A stretch of 64,000 bases of DNA, taken from assembly GCF_002283555.1 (NCBI RefSeq), contig NZ_MVOI01000011.1, positions 1-64,000 on the forward strand, read 5' to 3'. Position 1 is the stretch's first letter, and every line of letters starts with the position of its first letter. Shown here in pieces: positions 42,592-50,497 of this stretch. Origin of the DNA: Rubrivirga sp. SAORIC476 (GTDB lineage Bacteria; Bacteroidota; Rhodothermia; Rhodothermales; Rubricoccaceae). The notes under the pieces are model-generated. The model saw only the letters and a program-made list of their open reading frames with translations. It was not told the DNA's origin and did not search any database. The position numbers were made by a program, and so were the translations under genes.

Positions 42592-45500
42592 GTGACCGAC
42601 GACGCCCGCGAGCCCCGTATCGACGTAGACGCCTTCCTCGCCGACGCCGCCAAGTCTGGAGGTGCCGAGCGGGCGAACGCGCAGACCTTCCTCAACGGAC
42701 TGGCGGACGTGCTCGGCGTGGCCCGGCCGGACTTCACGACGGGCGACCCGCGAGCCGACACCTACGTCTACGAGCGCCCGCTCGACTTCCGCGACGGCCG
42801 CCAGTCCAAGGGCTTCATCGACCTCTACAAGCGGGGGGCGTTCGTGCTGGAGACGAAGCAAGGCGCCGACGCGAAGCGCACCGAGGGGGGGCAGAAGCTC
42901 CGCACCGGGCACGGCAAGCGGGGCACCCGGGCGTGGGAACAGACGATGGAGGCCGCGCGGAATCAGGCCGAGGGCTACGCGCGCAACCTGGAGGCCGCCG
43001 AGCCGCCGCCGCCGTTCGTCGTCGTGTGCGACGTGGGGTTCTGCTTTGACCTCTATTCGGACTTCTCGGGCTCGGGACGTCTCTACAAGCCCTTCCCCGA
43101 CGCGGGCTCGAACCGAATTCCGCTCGACGCCCTCCGCCAGCCGGAGACGCGCGCCATGCTGGCGGCGGTGTTCGAGGACCCGCTCTCGCTCGACCCCGCC
43201 CGGCGGCAGGCCCGCGTGACCGTGGACCTCGCCGGACGCCTCGCCACGCTGGCGACCTCGCTCGACGGGGCCGTCGATGCCCACGGGGCGCCGATGGACG
43301 CCGAGGCCGTCGCGGGCTTCCTCTCGCGGACGCTGTTCTCCATGTTCGCCGAGGACGCCGGGCTCATTCCCGAGGGCGCCTTCACGCGGCTCTTGGAAGG
43401 CTACACCGACGACCTGGAGCACCTCCCACACGCGCTCTCGGACTTCTTCCGCAAGATGGACGAGGGCGGGTACGTCGGCGAGGTGCGGGAGAGCGTGCGG
43501 CGCTTCAACGGGCTCCTCTTCAAAGACACCCGGACGCCTCGGCTCGACGCCAACCAACGGGCGGCGCTCCTCGACGCGGCGCACGCGGACTGGAGCGAGG
43601 TCGAGCCGTCCATCTTCGGGACGCTCCTGGAGCGGGCGCTCGACCCGGCGGAGCGTCACGCGCTCGGGGCGCACTTCACGCCCCGCGCCTACGTCGAGCG
43701 GCTCGTCGGGCCAACGATCCTGGAGCCGCTCCGGGAGGAGTGGGACGGCGTGCGGGCGGCGGCGTCGCGGCTCGTGGATCAGGCGGAGGCCGCCTCGGGC
43801 GCGACGCGGACCCGGCGACGGAACGAAGCTCGGGCGGTGCTGGCGGGCTTCCTCACGCGGCTGGCGACGATTCGCGTGCTCGATCCCGCGTGCGGGTCGG
43901 GAAACTTTCTGTACGTGGTGCTCTCGGGCCTGAAGGCGCTGGAGGACGAGGTGCGGAGCGTGTCGAGTCGGCTCGTCGGCGAGTCCGTCGGCGAGGGGTT
44001 CGGGGTGACGCCCCGCCAGATGCGCGGGATCGAGTTGAACGCGCGGGCGGCGTCCATCGCGGACCTCGTGCTGTGGATCGGCTACCTCCAGTGGCACCGC
44101 CGCCGGTACGGCACCGCGCAGCCGCTCCCGGAACCGGTGCTGGAGGGGTACGGGCAGGTGGAGCACCGGGACGCCGTGCTGGCCGACGATGGGACGCCCG
44201 CGCCGTGGCCCGAGGCCGACTTCATCATCGGCAACCCGCCGTTCATCGGCAACAAGCGGATGCGAGACGCCCTCGGCGACACCTACACCGAGGCGCTCCG
44301 GGCCGCATACCCGACCGTCCCCGAGTCCGCGGATCTCGTCATGTTCTGGTGGGATCGCGCGGCCGAGGCGGTCCGCCTCGGGCATGCCGAGCGGTTCGGG
44401 CTCATCACCACGAACTCGCTCCCGCAGACGTTCAACCGGCGTGTGGTCGAGCGGCACCTCGGCGCGGACGCCGACCCACTGGCATTAACGTTCGCCGTGC
44501 CGGATCACCCGTGGGTGGACTCCGCCGACGGGGCGGCCGTCCGCGTGTCGATGACCGCAGGCGCGCGGGCTACCGACTACGATCCGGGCGCCGGGCGGCT
44601 CGTCGTGGTGACAGAGGAGCGCGACGACAACGGCGACGGGATCGCCGAGGTGGACGCAGAGGAGTTCGCCGGGCGGATCAATGCTGACCTGACGGTAGGA
44701 GCTGACGTAGCCGAATGTGGCCCGCTCGACTCAAACACGGGTATCAGCAAGCGTGGGATGAGCTTGGTAGGCCGAGGGTTTGTCATCTCGGAATCAGAAG
44801 CAGAGTCTTTCGGACGCTCTACCCTTCTCGATGGCAAACGATTTCTACGCCCCTTCCGAAGCGCAAGAGACTTGGTCACCCAAGCACGGGGCGTTATGGT
44901 GATCGATCTATTCGGACTAGACACGCAACAAGCCCGAGAGCGCGTCCCGCTGGCTTTCGAGCACGTCATCAGAACCGTCAAGCCTGAACGAGACAAGAAC
45001 AGGGATAAGGGACGCAGAGAAAACTGGTGGCTGCACGGCAGATCTAACGAGACGCTTCGGAAGGCACTCGCCGGAGTCTCTCGCTACTGCGCCACCCCTT
45101 ACGTCTCGAAACACTGCTTCTTCCAGTTTCTGGACGCTGAGATACTTCCCGACGATGGTATCGTCGCTATCGCGCTGGAGGATGCGTTCCACCTTGGCGT
45201 TCTCTCCAGTCGTCTCCACACGGAGTGGGCGCTGGCCGCTGGTGGTCGCCTTGGTGTAGGAAATGACCCTCGTTACAACAACTCCAGCACGTTCGACCCC
45301 TTCCCCTTCCCGGACGCGACCGACGCGCAGGCGGAGCCCATCCGCCAACTCGGCGAGGCCATCGACGCGCACCGCAAAGCCCGCCAGGACGAGACCGGCG
45401 TCGGGCTGACCGACCTCTACAACGCCGTCGAGGCGCTCCGCGCGGGCCGCGCCCTCACGGCCAAGGAAGAGCGCTCCGCAGACGACGGGCTCGCGCACAC

Positions 45501-45948
45501 GCTCCTCGACCTTCACCGCCAGCTCGACCGCGCCGTCCTCGACGCCTACGGCTGGAGCGACCTCGACGCCGAGGCGCCCACCTTCCGCGCCGCCGTGCTC
45601 GACCGGCTCGTCGCCCTCAACGCCGAGCGCCGAGCCGAGGAAGAGGCCGGGACCGTCCGCTACCTCCGGCCCGCGTTCCAGAACCCGGGCGCGTCCGGTC
45701 AAGCCGGGCTCGACCTTCGCACCGTGGCCCCCATCGAGACCGCGCCCGAGGTGGTCACCCGGCCGTGGCCCGAGGCACTCGCCGCGCGCACCGTCGCCGT
45801 CCGCCAGGCCGTCGCCGCTGGAGCGCAGACGCCCGAGGCCGTCGCGGCGCGGTTCGAGGGCGCCCGCCTCGGGGCCGTCGCCGAGGTGCTCGACGCGCTC
45901 GCCGAGTTGGGGCTGGTGCACGTCGCGGACGGTGTGTTCTCGCCCTAG
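42592..45948 (+). CDS. MmeI-like single-chain restriction-modification enzyme (type IIG/IIL)
   Basis: A 1118-residue fusion. The N-terminal PD-(D/E)xK nuclease has FIDLYKRGAFVLETKQG with the D...ExK residues at about 79-93. A helical spacer follows, then the methylase: LDPACGSGNFLYVVLSGL (motif I, about 431-448) and FIIGNPPFIGNKRM (motif IV NPPF, about 544-557). The target-recognition region is about 700-910. PRYNNSSTFDPFPFP is typical of the family and a winged helix ends the protein. Such enzymes modify adenine on one strand and cut at a distance. The TRD part (44690-45290) has lower GC than the rest, consistent with domain exchange. Start GTG 42592. Confidence 0.9.
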   Translation: MTDDAREPRIDVDAFLADAAKSGGAERANAQTFLNGLADVLGVARPDFTTGDPRADTYVYERPLDFRDGRQSKGFIDLYKRGAFVLETKQGADAKRTEGGQKLRTGHGKRGTRAWEQTMEAARNQAEGYARNLEAAEPPPPFVVVCDVGFCFDLYSDFSGSGRLYKPFPDAGSNRIPLDALRQPETRAMLAAVFEDPLSLDPARRQARVTVDLAGRLATLATSLDGAVDAHGAPMDAEAVAGFLSRTLFSMFAEDAGLIPEGAFTRLLEGYTDDLEHLPHALSDFFRKMDEGGYVGEVRESVRRFNGLLFKDTRTPRLDANQRAALLDAAHADWSEVEPSIFGTLLERALDPAERHALGAHFTPRAYVERLVGPTILEPLREEWDGVRAAASRLVDQAEAASGATRTRRRNEARAVLAGFLTRLATIRVLDPACGSGNFLYVVLSGLKALEDEVRSVSSRLVGESVGEGFGVTPRQMRGIELNARAASIADLVLWIGYLQWHRRRYGTAQPLPEPVLEGYGQVEHRDAVLADDGTPAPWPEADFIIGNPPFIGNKRMRDALGDTYTEALRAAYPTVPESADLVMFWWDRAAEAVRLGHAERFGLITTNSLPQTFNRRVVERHLGADADPLALTFAVPDHPWVDSADGAAVRVSMTAGARATDYDPGAGRLVVVTEERDDNGDGIAEVDAEEFAGRINADLTVGADVAECGPLDSNTGISKRGMSLVGRGFVISESEAESFGRSTLLDGKRFLRPFRSARDLVTQARGVMVIDLFGLDTQQARERVPLAFEHVIRTVKPERDKNRDKGRRENWWLHGRSNETLRKALAGVSRYCATPYVSKHCFFQFLDAEILPDDGIVAIALEDAFHLGVLSSRLHTEWALAAGGRLGVGNDPRYNNSSTFDPFPFPDATDAQAEPIRQLGEAIDAHRKARQDETGVGLTDLYNAVEALRAGRALTAKEERSADDGLAHTLLDLHRQLDRAVLDAYGWSDLDAEAPTFRAAVLDRLVALNAERRAEEEAGTVRYLRPAFQNPGASGQAGLDLRTVAPIETAPEVVTRPWPEALAARTVAVRQAVAAGAQTPEAVAARFEGARLGAVAEVLDALAELGLVHVADGVFSP

Positions 45949-45961
45949 GACCTTTAGGGAC

Positions 45962-45978
45962 CAGACCCTCTCGGTCTG
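45962..45978 (+). terminator. Weak hairpin after the RM gene
   Basis: CAGACC pairs with GGTCTG around a five-base loop, followed by CTTTCC. It lies 14 bases after the stop of the restriction-modification gene. Confidence 0.4.
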
Positions 45979-46020
45979 CTTTCCACCTGACCCGTCCTGA
46001 TCCGTAATACTGTCGATACG

Positions 46021-46179
46021 ATGAACCGTCACCCTCTCGCTCTGCCGATCTACGTCCTCGCGGCGGCGATTGCTCTCTCGGCTTTCCTGTTCTCTTGTGG
46101 CCGTCGGTACGAGATGATTCAGCGGCGTGTAGGCCCGCCCATCGTATTCGACCACTGGACTGGCGAGCGCGTCGATTGA
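46021..46179 (+). CDS. Small membrane protein or lipoprotein, 52 residues
   Basis: ATG 46021 to TGA 46179. Residues about 5-25 form a hydrophobic segment (LALPIYVLAAAIALSAFLFS) directly followed by Cys-Gly. It would be a single-span protein, or a lipoprotein if FSC serves as lipobox. The soluble part ends with FDHWTGERVD. It lies between the restriction-modification gene and the gene at 46353. The function is unknown. Confidence 0.6.
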   Translation: MNRHPLALPIYVLAAAIALSAFLFSCGRRYEMIQRRVGPPIVFDHWTGERVD

Positions 46180-46352
46180 CCTTCTCACATCCTCATCCGC
46201 GATCCAGCGCGCCCCCCGCTCCGTCGATGAGTCTGCTTTGAGGCCCGTTCTAGCATGCGCCTGTGTGCCCGTACGACGGGCCGGGGCATATCGCGGGACT
46301 CGTCACTCAAACGGCCGTAGAATGCCGCCCTGTGCCGCCTCCCGTCCCTCCC

Positions 46353-46757
46353 ATGCCCCGCCGCCCGTCGCCGATCCCGCCCGACTGGAATCCGCTCGAC
46401 TCGCTCTCCGCCGAGCGCCGCGAGCGGTTGACACCGGAAGGCCGCCGCACCGTCGCTGACCTCGGTGCGAGCATCCAGCGGAAGACGCGCGAACGTGCCC
46501 GTGTCGGACTACCCGGCGGTGCCCCCTGCCCGCCCTTCCTCCAGCGTGCCGAGACGGCCGCACCCGGCGCGGCCCGGTTCTACCTCGCGCTCGACGGGGA
46601 GCGGTTCACGGTGGCGCGGGCCGTCGAGGCGGGCGCGTACCTCCAGCTCGACGCCGACGCGGTCGCCTCGGTCCTCGATGCGCTCCGCCGGGACGAACTG
46701 ATCGGCGACGGCCCCGGCGGGATGCTGACCCTTCCGCCGGGCGGGGTCCCGTTCTAG
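46353..46757 (+). CDS. Island 2 hypothetical protein
   Basis: A 134-residue protein from ATG 46353 (the longer frame from 46263 is unlikely). It begins with a Pro/Arg-rich stretch and WNPLDSLSAERRERLTPEGR. After a Gly/Pro linker it has a winged-helix-like end: TVARAVEAGAYLQLDADAVA, LDALRRDELI. It may be a DNA-binding accessory. A strong symmetric hairpin follows the stop. Confidence 0.6.
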   Translation: MPRRPSPIPPDWNPLDSLSAERRERLTPEGRRTVADLGASIQRKTRERARVGLPGGAPCPPFLQRAETAAPGAARFYLALDGERFTVARAVEAGAYLQLDADAVASVLDALRRDELIGDGPGGMLTLPPGGVPF

Positions 46758-46763
46758 CGGACA

Positions 46764-46787
46764 CCCGCCCCGGATCGCCGGGGCGGG
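46764..46787. terminator. Bidirectional hairpin between convergent genes
   Basis: CCCGCCCCGG pairs with CCGGGGCGGG around ATCG. It lies seven bases after the stop at 46757 and just beyond the reverse gene ending at 46798. Confidence 0.7.
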
Positions 46788-46797
46788 GCCGTTCGGC

Positions 46798-47748
46798 TTA
46801 GTCGGTCTCGGCGTCGATGTAGGCGACGATCCCGGAGCCGTAGGCGGCTTCCTGTGCCGCCTCCCGTGCTTCGGCGCGGAGGGCGTCCCGGATGGCCTGA
46901 GCCGCCCCGGTGAAGACGATGTTGCACCCGTGCGTCGGCTTGCCGGGGGTGCCTCCAGTTACGGCCGTGACGTAGACGCGGATCGACGGGACGGCGTCCG
47001 TCGTGACGTTGTGCTCCCCGGTGCGGAGGATCGGCCGAATCCACGCCTCGTGCTTGGGCTGAATCTGCCCGATGACCTCCGCCGTCATGGGGTCGCCGGG
47101 GACCATGTCCGCGAGGACCATCAGGCAGTTGTCCCCCCGGTGGATGCGCGCCGGGTAGTAGGCGCGGGGGTGGATGACCTCCGCGAGCGTGGCGAGGTTG
47201 TCCTGAAAGACCGTCGTCGCCGCGAGCTTCGACGGGATGGCGAGCGCCGAGCCGCCCGCGGCCATCGTGTAGGTCTCCGCGTCGTCCACCTTCGCGGCAG
47301 CGTCGAAGCGGACGCCAACCGCTTCCATGTGAGCGACGACCTCCACGGCATCGGCTGCGATGGCGAGGGCGCGGGACTGGAAGGGAGTCACGGCGCCGAG
47401 ATCGGCGTAGGGGGCGATGGCGTAGGCCTCCGCCTCCATCGCGTCGGCCTCCAGGGAGGCCGCGAGATCGTCGGCCATGTACCGGCATTCGCGGGCGAGA
47501 TCGTCGGCGCTGACGTTCTCGGCGATCTCCGCGAGGGCCGTGTAGGCCTTCTGCACGTCGTCGGCCGTCCAGGCGTGGGGATCGTCGGCGTTGGCGCCGG
47601 ACTCGTCGCAGACGCGAACCCAGAGGGCATCGGCGGTGCGGGCGCCGCCGTCGCAGATCGCGCCGGACACGCGGTCGAAGTCACGGGCGAACTCGTCGCG
47701 GAGGTCGTCGAGGTTGAGCGTGGAGGCGGGAGCGGTCGTGTTGGTCAT
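46798..47748 (-). CDS. Island 2 hypothetical protein
   Basis: A 316-residue acidic, Ala-rich protein from ATG 47748. The frame extends upstream to 48384 but that part overlaps the divergent gene and its promoter, so it is rejected. The N-terminal 200 residues are helical with DDLRDEFARDFDRVSGAICD. The second half has ARIHRGDNCLMVLADMVPGD and IRVYVTAVTGGTPGKPTHG, beta-rich. The function is unknown. Its promoter mirrors that of the divergent gene at 47923 with shared GTACAGCC operator-like sites, so the two are probably co-regulated. Confidence 0.7.
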   Translation of the reverse strand: MTNTTAPASTLNLDDLRDEFARDFDRVSGAICDGGARTADALWVRVCDESGANADDPHAWTADDVQKAYTALAEIAENVSADDLARECRYMADDLAASLEADAMEAEAYAIAPYADLGAVTPFQSRALAIAADAVEVVAHMEAVGVRFDAAAKVDDAETYTMAAGGSALAIPSKLAATTVFQDNLATLAEVIHPRAYYPARIHRGDNCLMVLADMVPGDPMTAEVIGQIQPKHEAWIRPILRTGEHNVTTDAVPSIRVYVTAVTGGTPGKPTHGCNIVFTGAAQAIRDALRAEAREAAQEAAYGSGIVAYIDAETD

Positions 47749-47785
47749 CGTGGGGTGGGCGTGAACCCGGTTGGTTTGTGACTCC

Positions 47786-47898
47786 AAGGTACAACCCCTG
47801 GCTGTACTTGTCAAGTCCTTGGCTGTATTTATTTCAGCCCTAGGCTGAACCAATTTCGATCTGACAGCTTGACTATGTACAGCCACCCGCTGTACCTT
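47786..47898. promoter_or_regulatory. Mirrored divergent promoters with shared operator-like repeats
   Basis: Forward: TTGAC at 47869, GTACAGCC overlapping it and TACCTT at 47893, 24 bases apart. Reverse: TTGAC (47814..47810), GTACAGCC and TACCTT near 47790, 23 bases apart. The two 30-base promoters match in all these blocks. Between them CCTGGCTGTA, CTTGGCTGTA and CTAGGCTGAA recur every 22 bases. A common repressor or activator binding GGCTGTAC is likely. Confidence 0.7.
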
Positions 47899-47922
47899 CT
47901 CTCCACAAACCAACCCCGCCCC

Positions 47923-48318
47923 ATGACTCCCCGCCCTCCGTCCCTTCGCGGACTCGATGATCCCGACGACCTCGCCCGTTACCTCGATCTCCGGGAGGAA
48001 CGCGACCGGATCGACGCCGAACTGTCCGCCCTCGCTCCCGTCATCCTCCGCGCCCTGGAGGATGAAGACGACGGCCGGTTCTGCGTGCGCGGTCTCACGC
48101 TGGAGGCTCGCGTCCGCCGGACGTACGCCTACTCTGAGGAGGAGCGTGAGACGGCTCAGTACCTCTCTGACCTCCGCGCCGCCGAGCGTTCGCGCGGGCT
48201 GGCAACGGTGACGGCCGCGACCGGGTACGTCCGCGTCTCGAAGACGCCCGCTGTCGAGGCCGACCGTCTCCGCGCCCTCAGTGCCGAGGCGGTGACGGCC
48301 GCCCGTGCTGCTGCCTGA
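47923..48318 (+). CDS. Island 2 hypothetical helical protein
   Basis: A 131-residue protein from ATG 47923. It is strongly helical and charged (LARYLDLREERDRIDAELSA) with coiled-coil character, then YAYSEEERETAQYLSDLRAA and a C-terminal Ala-rich helix. Such proteins occur in phage-related gene clusters (gam-like or single-strand binding accessories), but no family is recognised. First gene of the forward unit after the mirrored promoter. Confidence 0.65.
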   Translation: MTPRPPSLRGLDDPDDLARYLDLREERDRIDAELSALAPVILRALEDEDDGRFCVRGLTLEARVRRTYAYSEEERETAQYLSDLRAAERSRGLATVTAATGYVRVSKTPAVEADRLRALSAEAVTAARAAA

Positions 48319-48398
48319 CTGTCTCGCGTCGCGTACCCTGCCGACCTCTCGCCTGATTCGGCGGGCGACCTCTCCCGACCACACACCCCCCCGCTCCC

Positions 48399-48683
48399 AT
48401 GTCTACAGGTCCCCTCGCCCCCGCTCCAGAGCGGGGGAGCTACCTCGACTACGAGGGCCTCCGCGACGCCGCCGCCGAGGCCATCAAGGCCGCCCGGCTC
48501 AAACAGGCGGAAGCCGCCGCTGCCGTCGCCGAGTTCAACCCTGACCGGCAGAAGCCGCCGACCGTCTCTGCGATCTCGAACGCCGTCCGCGAGACCGGCC
48601 CCAGCGTCGCCGCGCTCCAGCTCGACATCATCGGCGCGTTGACCGGGGCCACCCTCAGCGGCCCCCTCTACCGCGTCGAGTAA
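48399..48683 (+). CDS. Small helix-turn-helix-like regulator
   Basis: A 94-residue protein from ATG 48399. The stretch AIKAARLKQAEAAAAVAEFN, then PPTVSAISNAVRETGPSVAA and LQLDIIGALTGATL has the helix-turn-helix spacing of XRE-type DNA-binding domains, with an enlarged loop in the middle. It is a plausible candidate for the factor that binds the repeats in the divergent promoter at 47786. Confidence 0.6.
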   Translation: MSTGPLAPAPERGSYLDYEGLRDAAAEAIKAARLKQAEAAAAVAEFNPDRQKPPTVSAISNAVRETGPSVAALQLDIIGALTGATLSGPLYRVE

Positions 48684-48860
48684 CCCCATGAACGCGGAGT
48701 AACCCCATGAACGACGAACGGCCCGCGCCCCGTGAGGGATGCGAGCCGAACGCCGACAAACCAACCTGAGACGGCCCGTGAGGGCGCGTCCCCGATTGAC
48801 CCCGACAAGGTACCGCGTCCCCGGCCGTCTGCGGCCTGTCACCGTCTTCCCCCCGGACCC

Positions 48861-49490
48861 GTGAGCACCCTTCCCGTCCCTGCGTTCGACGCGCAGTTCA
48901 ACCCCGACGACCTCGCCGAGTGGCGCGAGTCCTTCGTCGGCTACGTCGCCGACTTCACCGCCGAGGACAACCCGGACCCGGTAGGCGAGACGCTGGACGA
49001 GATGATCGCCGCGTTCGACTTCGAGCCCGAGCCCACGCGGGCCGACCTCGACCGTTGGCGGGCCGAGCTTGACGCCGAGATCGCCGAGGCCCTGCCCGAC
49101 GCCATCGCCCGCGTCTCGCTCGACCGCGCCGCGTCGGCATTCGAGGAGATGCGCGCGAAGGGCCGGACGGTCGCCTCGATTGCCCGTTCCCTCGGGCTGG
49201 CTCCCGAGGCCGTTGCCCTCCTCGCCGCCGACCGGTGCGGAGAGTTGAGCCGCAAGCGCACCCGCGCCGCGCACGCCGTCCGCGCCGAGGACCGGGCACA
49301 CCGCCAGCACCGGGCACGGACGCGCTCACTCGGGAAGCTCCAGGGCAAGGTCGAGGCCGCACTCGACAAGGCCGATTTCACCGCCCTCCCGGCCGACAAA
49401 CTCGCCGATTTGCTCATCCGACTGGCCGAGTTGGCCCGCACAGACGAGCCCCCGGCTCTCGCCGTGAACGTCGGGGGGCGGACTATCTGA
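48861..49490 (+). CDS. Terminase-small-subunit-like helix-turn-helix protein
   Basis: A 209-residue protein from GTG 48861. The N-terminal 100 residues are acidic and helical. GRTVASIARSLGLAPEAVAL (about 105-124) is a helix-turn-helix. The C-terminal LGKLQGKVEAALDKADFTAL and KLADLLIRLAELARTDEPP resemble terminase small subunits and related phage DNA-binding proteins. It may direct DNA packaging or processing, but no large subunit is present. The function remains uncertain. Confidence 0.55.
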   Translation: MSTLPVPAFDAQFNPDDLAEWRESFVGYVADFTAEDNPDPVGETLDEMIAAFDFEPEPTRADLDRWRAELDAEIAEALPDAIARVSLDRAASAFEEMRAKGRTVASIARSLGLAPEAVALLAADRCGELSRKRTRAAHAVRAEDRAHRQHRARTRSLGKLQGKVEAALDKADFTALPADKLADLLIRLAELARTDEPPALAVNVGGRTI

Positions 49491-49574
49491 GCCGTAGGGG
49501 CCGGTCCGCCTCTGGGCACCCCGACACTCGACAAAGGATTTTGGAGAATCGACCGCGCCGCGAGCGCTACAGGC

Positions 49575-50153
49575 ATGGGAGGCTACGGGTCCGGCTGGCA
49601 CCGCTACGATAAGCGCCAGTGCGTCGAGGACGGGCTGACGCTCCGCGCGTCCGGCTACAAGCCGTTCGTGGCAGAGGCGCACGCGGAGGGCTGCCTCGTC
49701 GGCGGGCGCTCGACCTGGGGCCGTGCTGGGCAGGTCACGGACCGCATCGGGTTCACGTACACGCCCGAGGCCGCCGACCTCGACGGACTCGCCGAGGCGG
49801 GCGGAGGCATCGCCGGGCGGGTGGAGTTGACGTACGACTGCATCAAGGGGACGGAGCGGGAGTCCGTCACGTACCCTCTCGCCGTCGAGGTTCGCCCGTG
49901 TCGCTTCGGCGGCTGGCGGGTGTACGTCCGATGCCCGTTGTCCCGGAACGGGCAGGCGTGCGGGCGCAGGTGCGAGAAGGTGTACCTGCCACCGGGCGCG
50001 CGGTACTTCGGGTGCCGGACCTGCCACGGGCTCACGTACCGGTCGGCACAGGAGGCCCACCACTTCGACGGGCTGTTCAAGCGCCTCGGGAAGTCGATGG
50101 GGATGAATCCGCGCGACGTGGAGCGGGTGCTCTCGGCGCGGTACTGCCCCTGA
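49575..50153 (+). CDS. Zinc-binding island protein of the GGYGSG family
   Basis: A 192-residue protein from ATG 49575 starting GGYGSGWHRYDKR, a start often seen in conserved proteins of plasmids and prophages. The C-terminal half has Cys residues in CPLSRNGQACGRRCEKV and FGCRTCHGLTYRSAQEAHHF, a probable zinc ribbon. Unknown function. Last gene before the right end of island 2. Confidence 0.7.
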   Translation: MGGYGSGWHRYDKRQCVEDGLTLRASGYKPFVAEAHAEGCLVGGRSTWGRAGQVTDRIGFTYTPEAADLDGLAEAGGGIAGRVELTYDCIKGTERESVTYPLAVEVRPCRFGGWRVYVRCPLSRNGQACGRRCEKVYLPPGARYFGCRTCHGLTYRSAQEAHHFDGLFKRLGKSMGMNPRDVERVLSARYCP

Positions 50154-50197
50154 AACGAATGGGCACCTCGACCGCTCGGGTTCGGTGTTCCGTTCAA

Positions 50198-50219
50198 AAC
50201 CTGTACCTGAGCCTGTACC
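50198..50219 (+). repeat. Right-end CCTGTACC repeats of island 2
   Basis: AACCTGTACC at 50198..50207 and CCTGTACC at 50212..50219, with the same spacing as the left-end pair at 38471..38492. They are probable integrase arm-type sites. Confidence 0.65.
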
Positions 50220-50233
50220 CCAGAAAGCAGAAA

Positions 50234-50263
50234 GGCCCCTAAGTCGTTGTGACTTAGGGGCCT
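50234..50263 (-). terminator. Terminator of tRNA-Leu (carried by island 2)
   Basis: GGCCCCTAAGTC pairs with GACTTAGGGGCC. On the reverse strand it is followed by TTT. It lies 16 bases past the 3' end of the tRNA. The stem is also present at 38303. Confidence 0.8.
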
Positions 50264-50278
50264 AGCCCGAAGGCTCTG

Positions 50279-50362
50279 TGCCCGAGACTGGAATCGAACC
50301 AGCACGTCCGTAAGGACACACGACCCTGAATCGTGCGCGTCTACCAATTCCGCCACTCGGGC
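50279..50362 (-). tRNA. tRNA-Leu (CAG anticodon)
   Basis: An 84-nt reverse-strand tRNA. The acceptor GCCCGAG pairs with CTCGGGC, the anticodon loop is TTCAGGG (anticodon CAG, reading CUG), with a long variable arm as in class II tRNAs and the T-loop TTCGATT. The encoded 3' end is A followed by CAC, so CCA is added after transcription. Its last 12 bases are the attachment core used by both islands. Confidence 0.95.
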
Positions 50363-50497
50363 GCGGAGATCCAAGGTAGCCCGCCTCGGCGGGGTCGTCC
50401 AGCGAGGCGGAGATCTCCACAGTGTCTCCACCGGTCGGGGCGAGCGGCAGCGCTCCAGGTCGGCGTTACCCTGTCCTGCGTTCCCCCCTGCTCCTCG

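Noticed and set aside
42447-43049. Long Arg-rich ORFs overlapping the MmeI-like gene in other frames, including a 663-residue reverse ORF
   Set aside because: These are shadow frames of a high-GC gene with extreme Arg/Gly/Pro content and no motifs.
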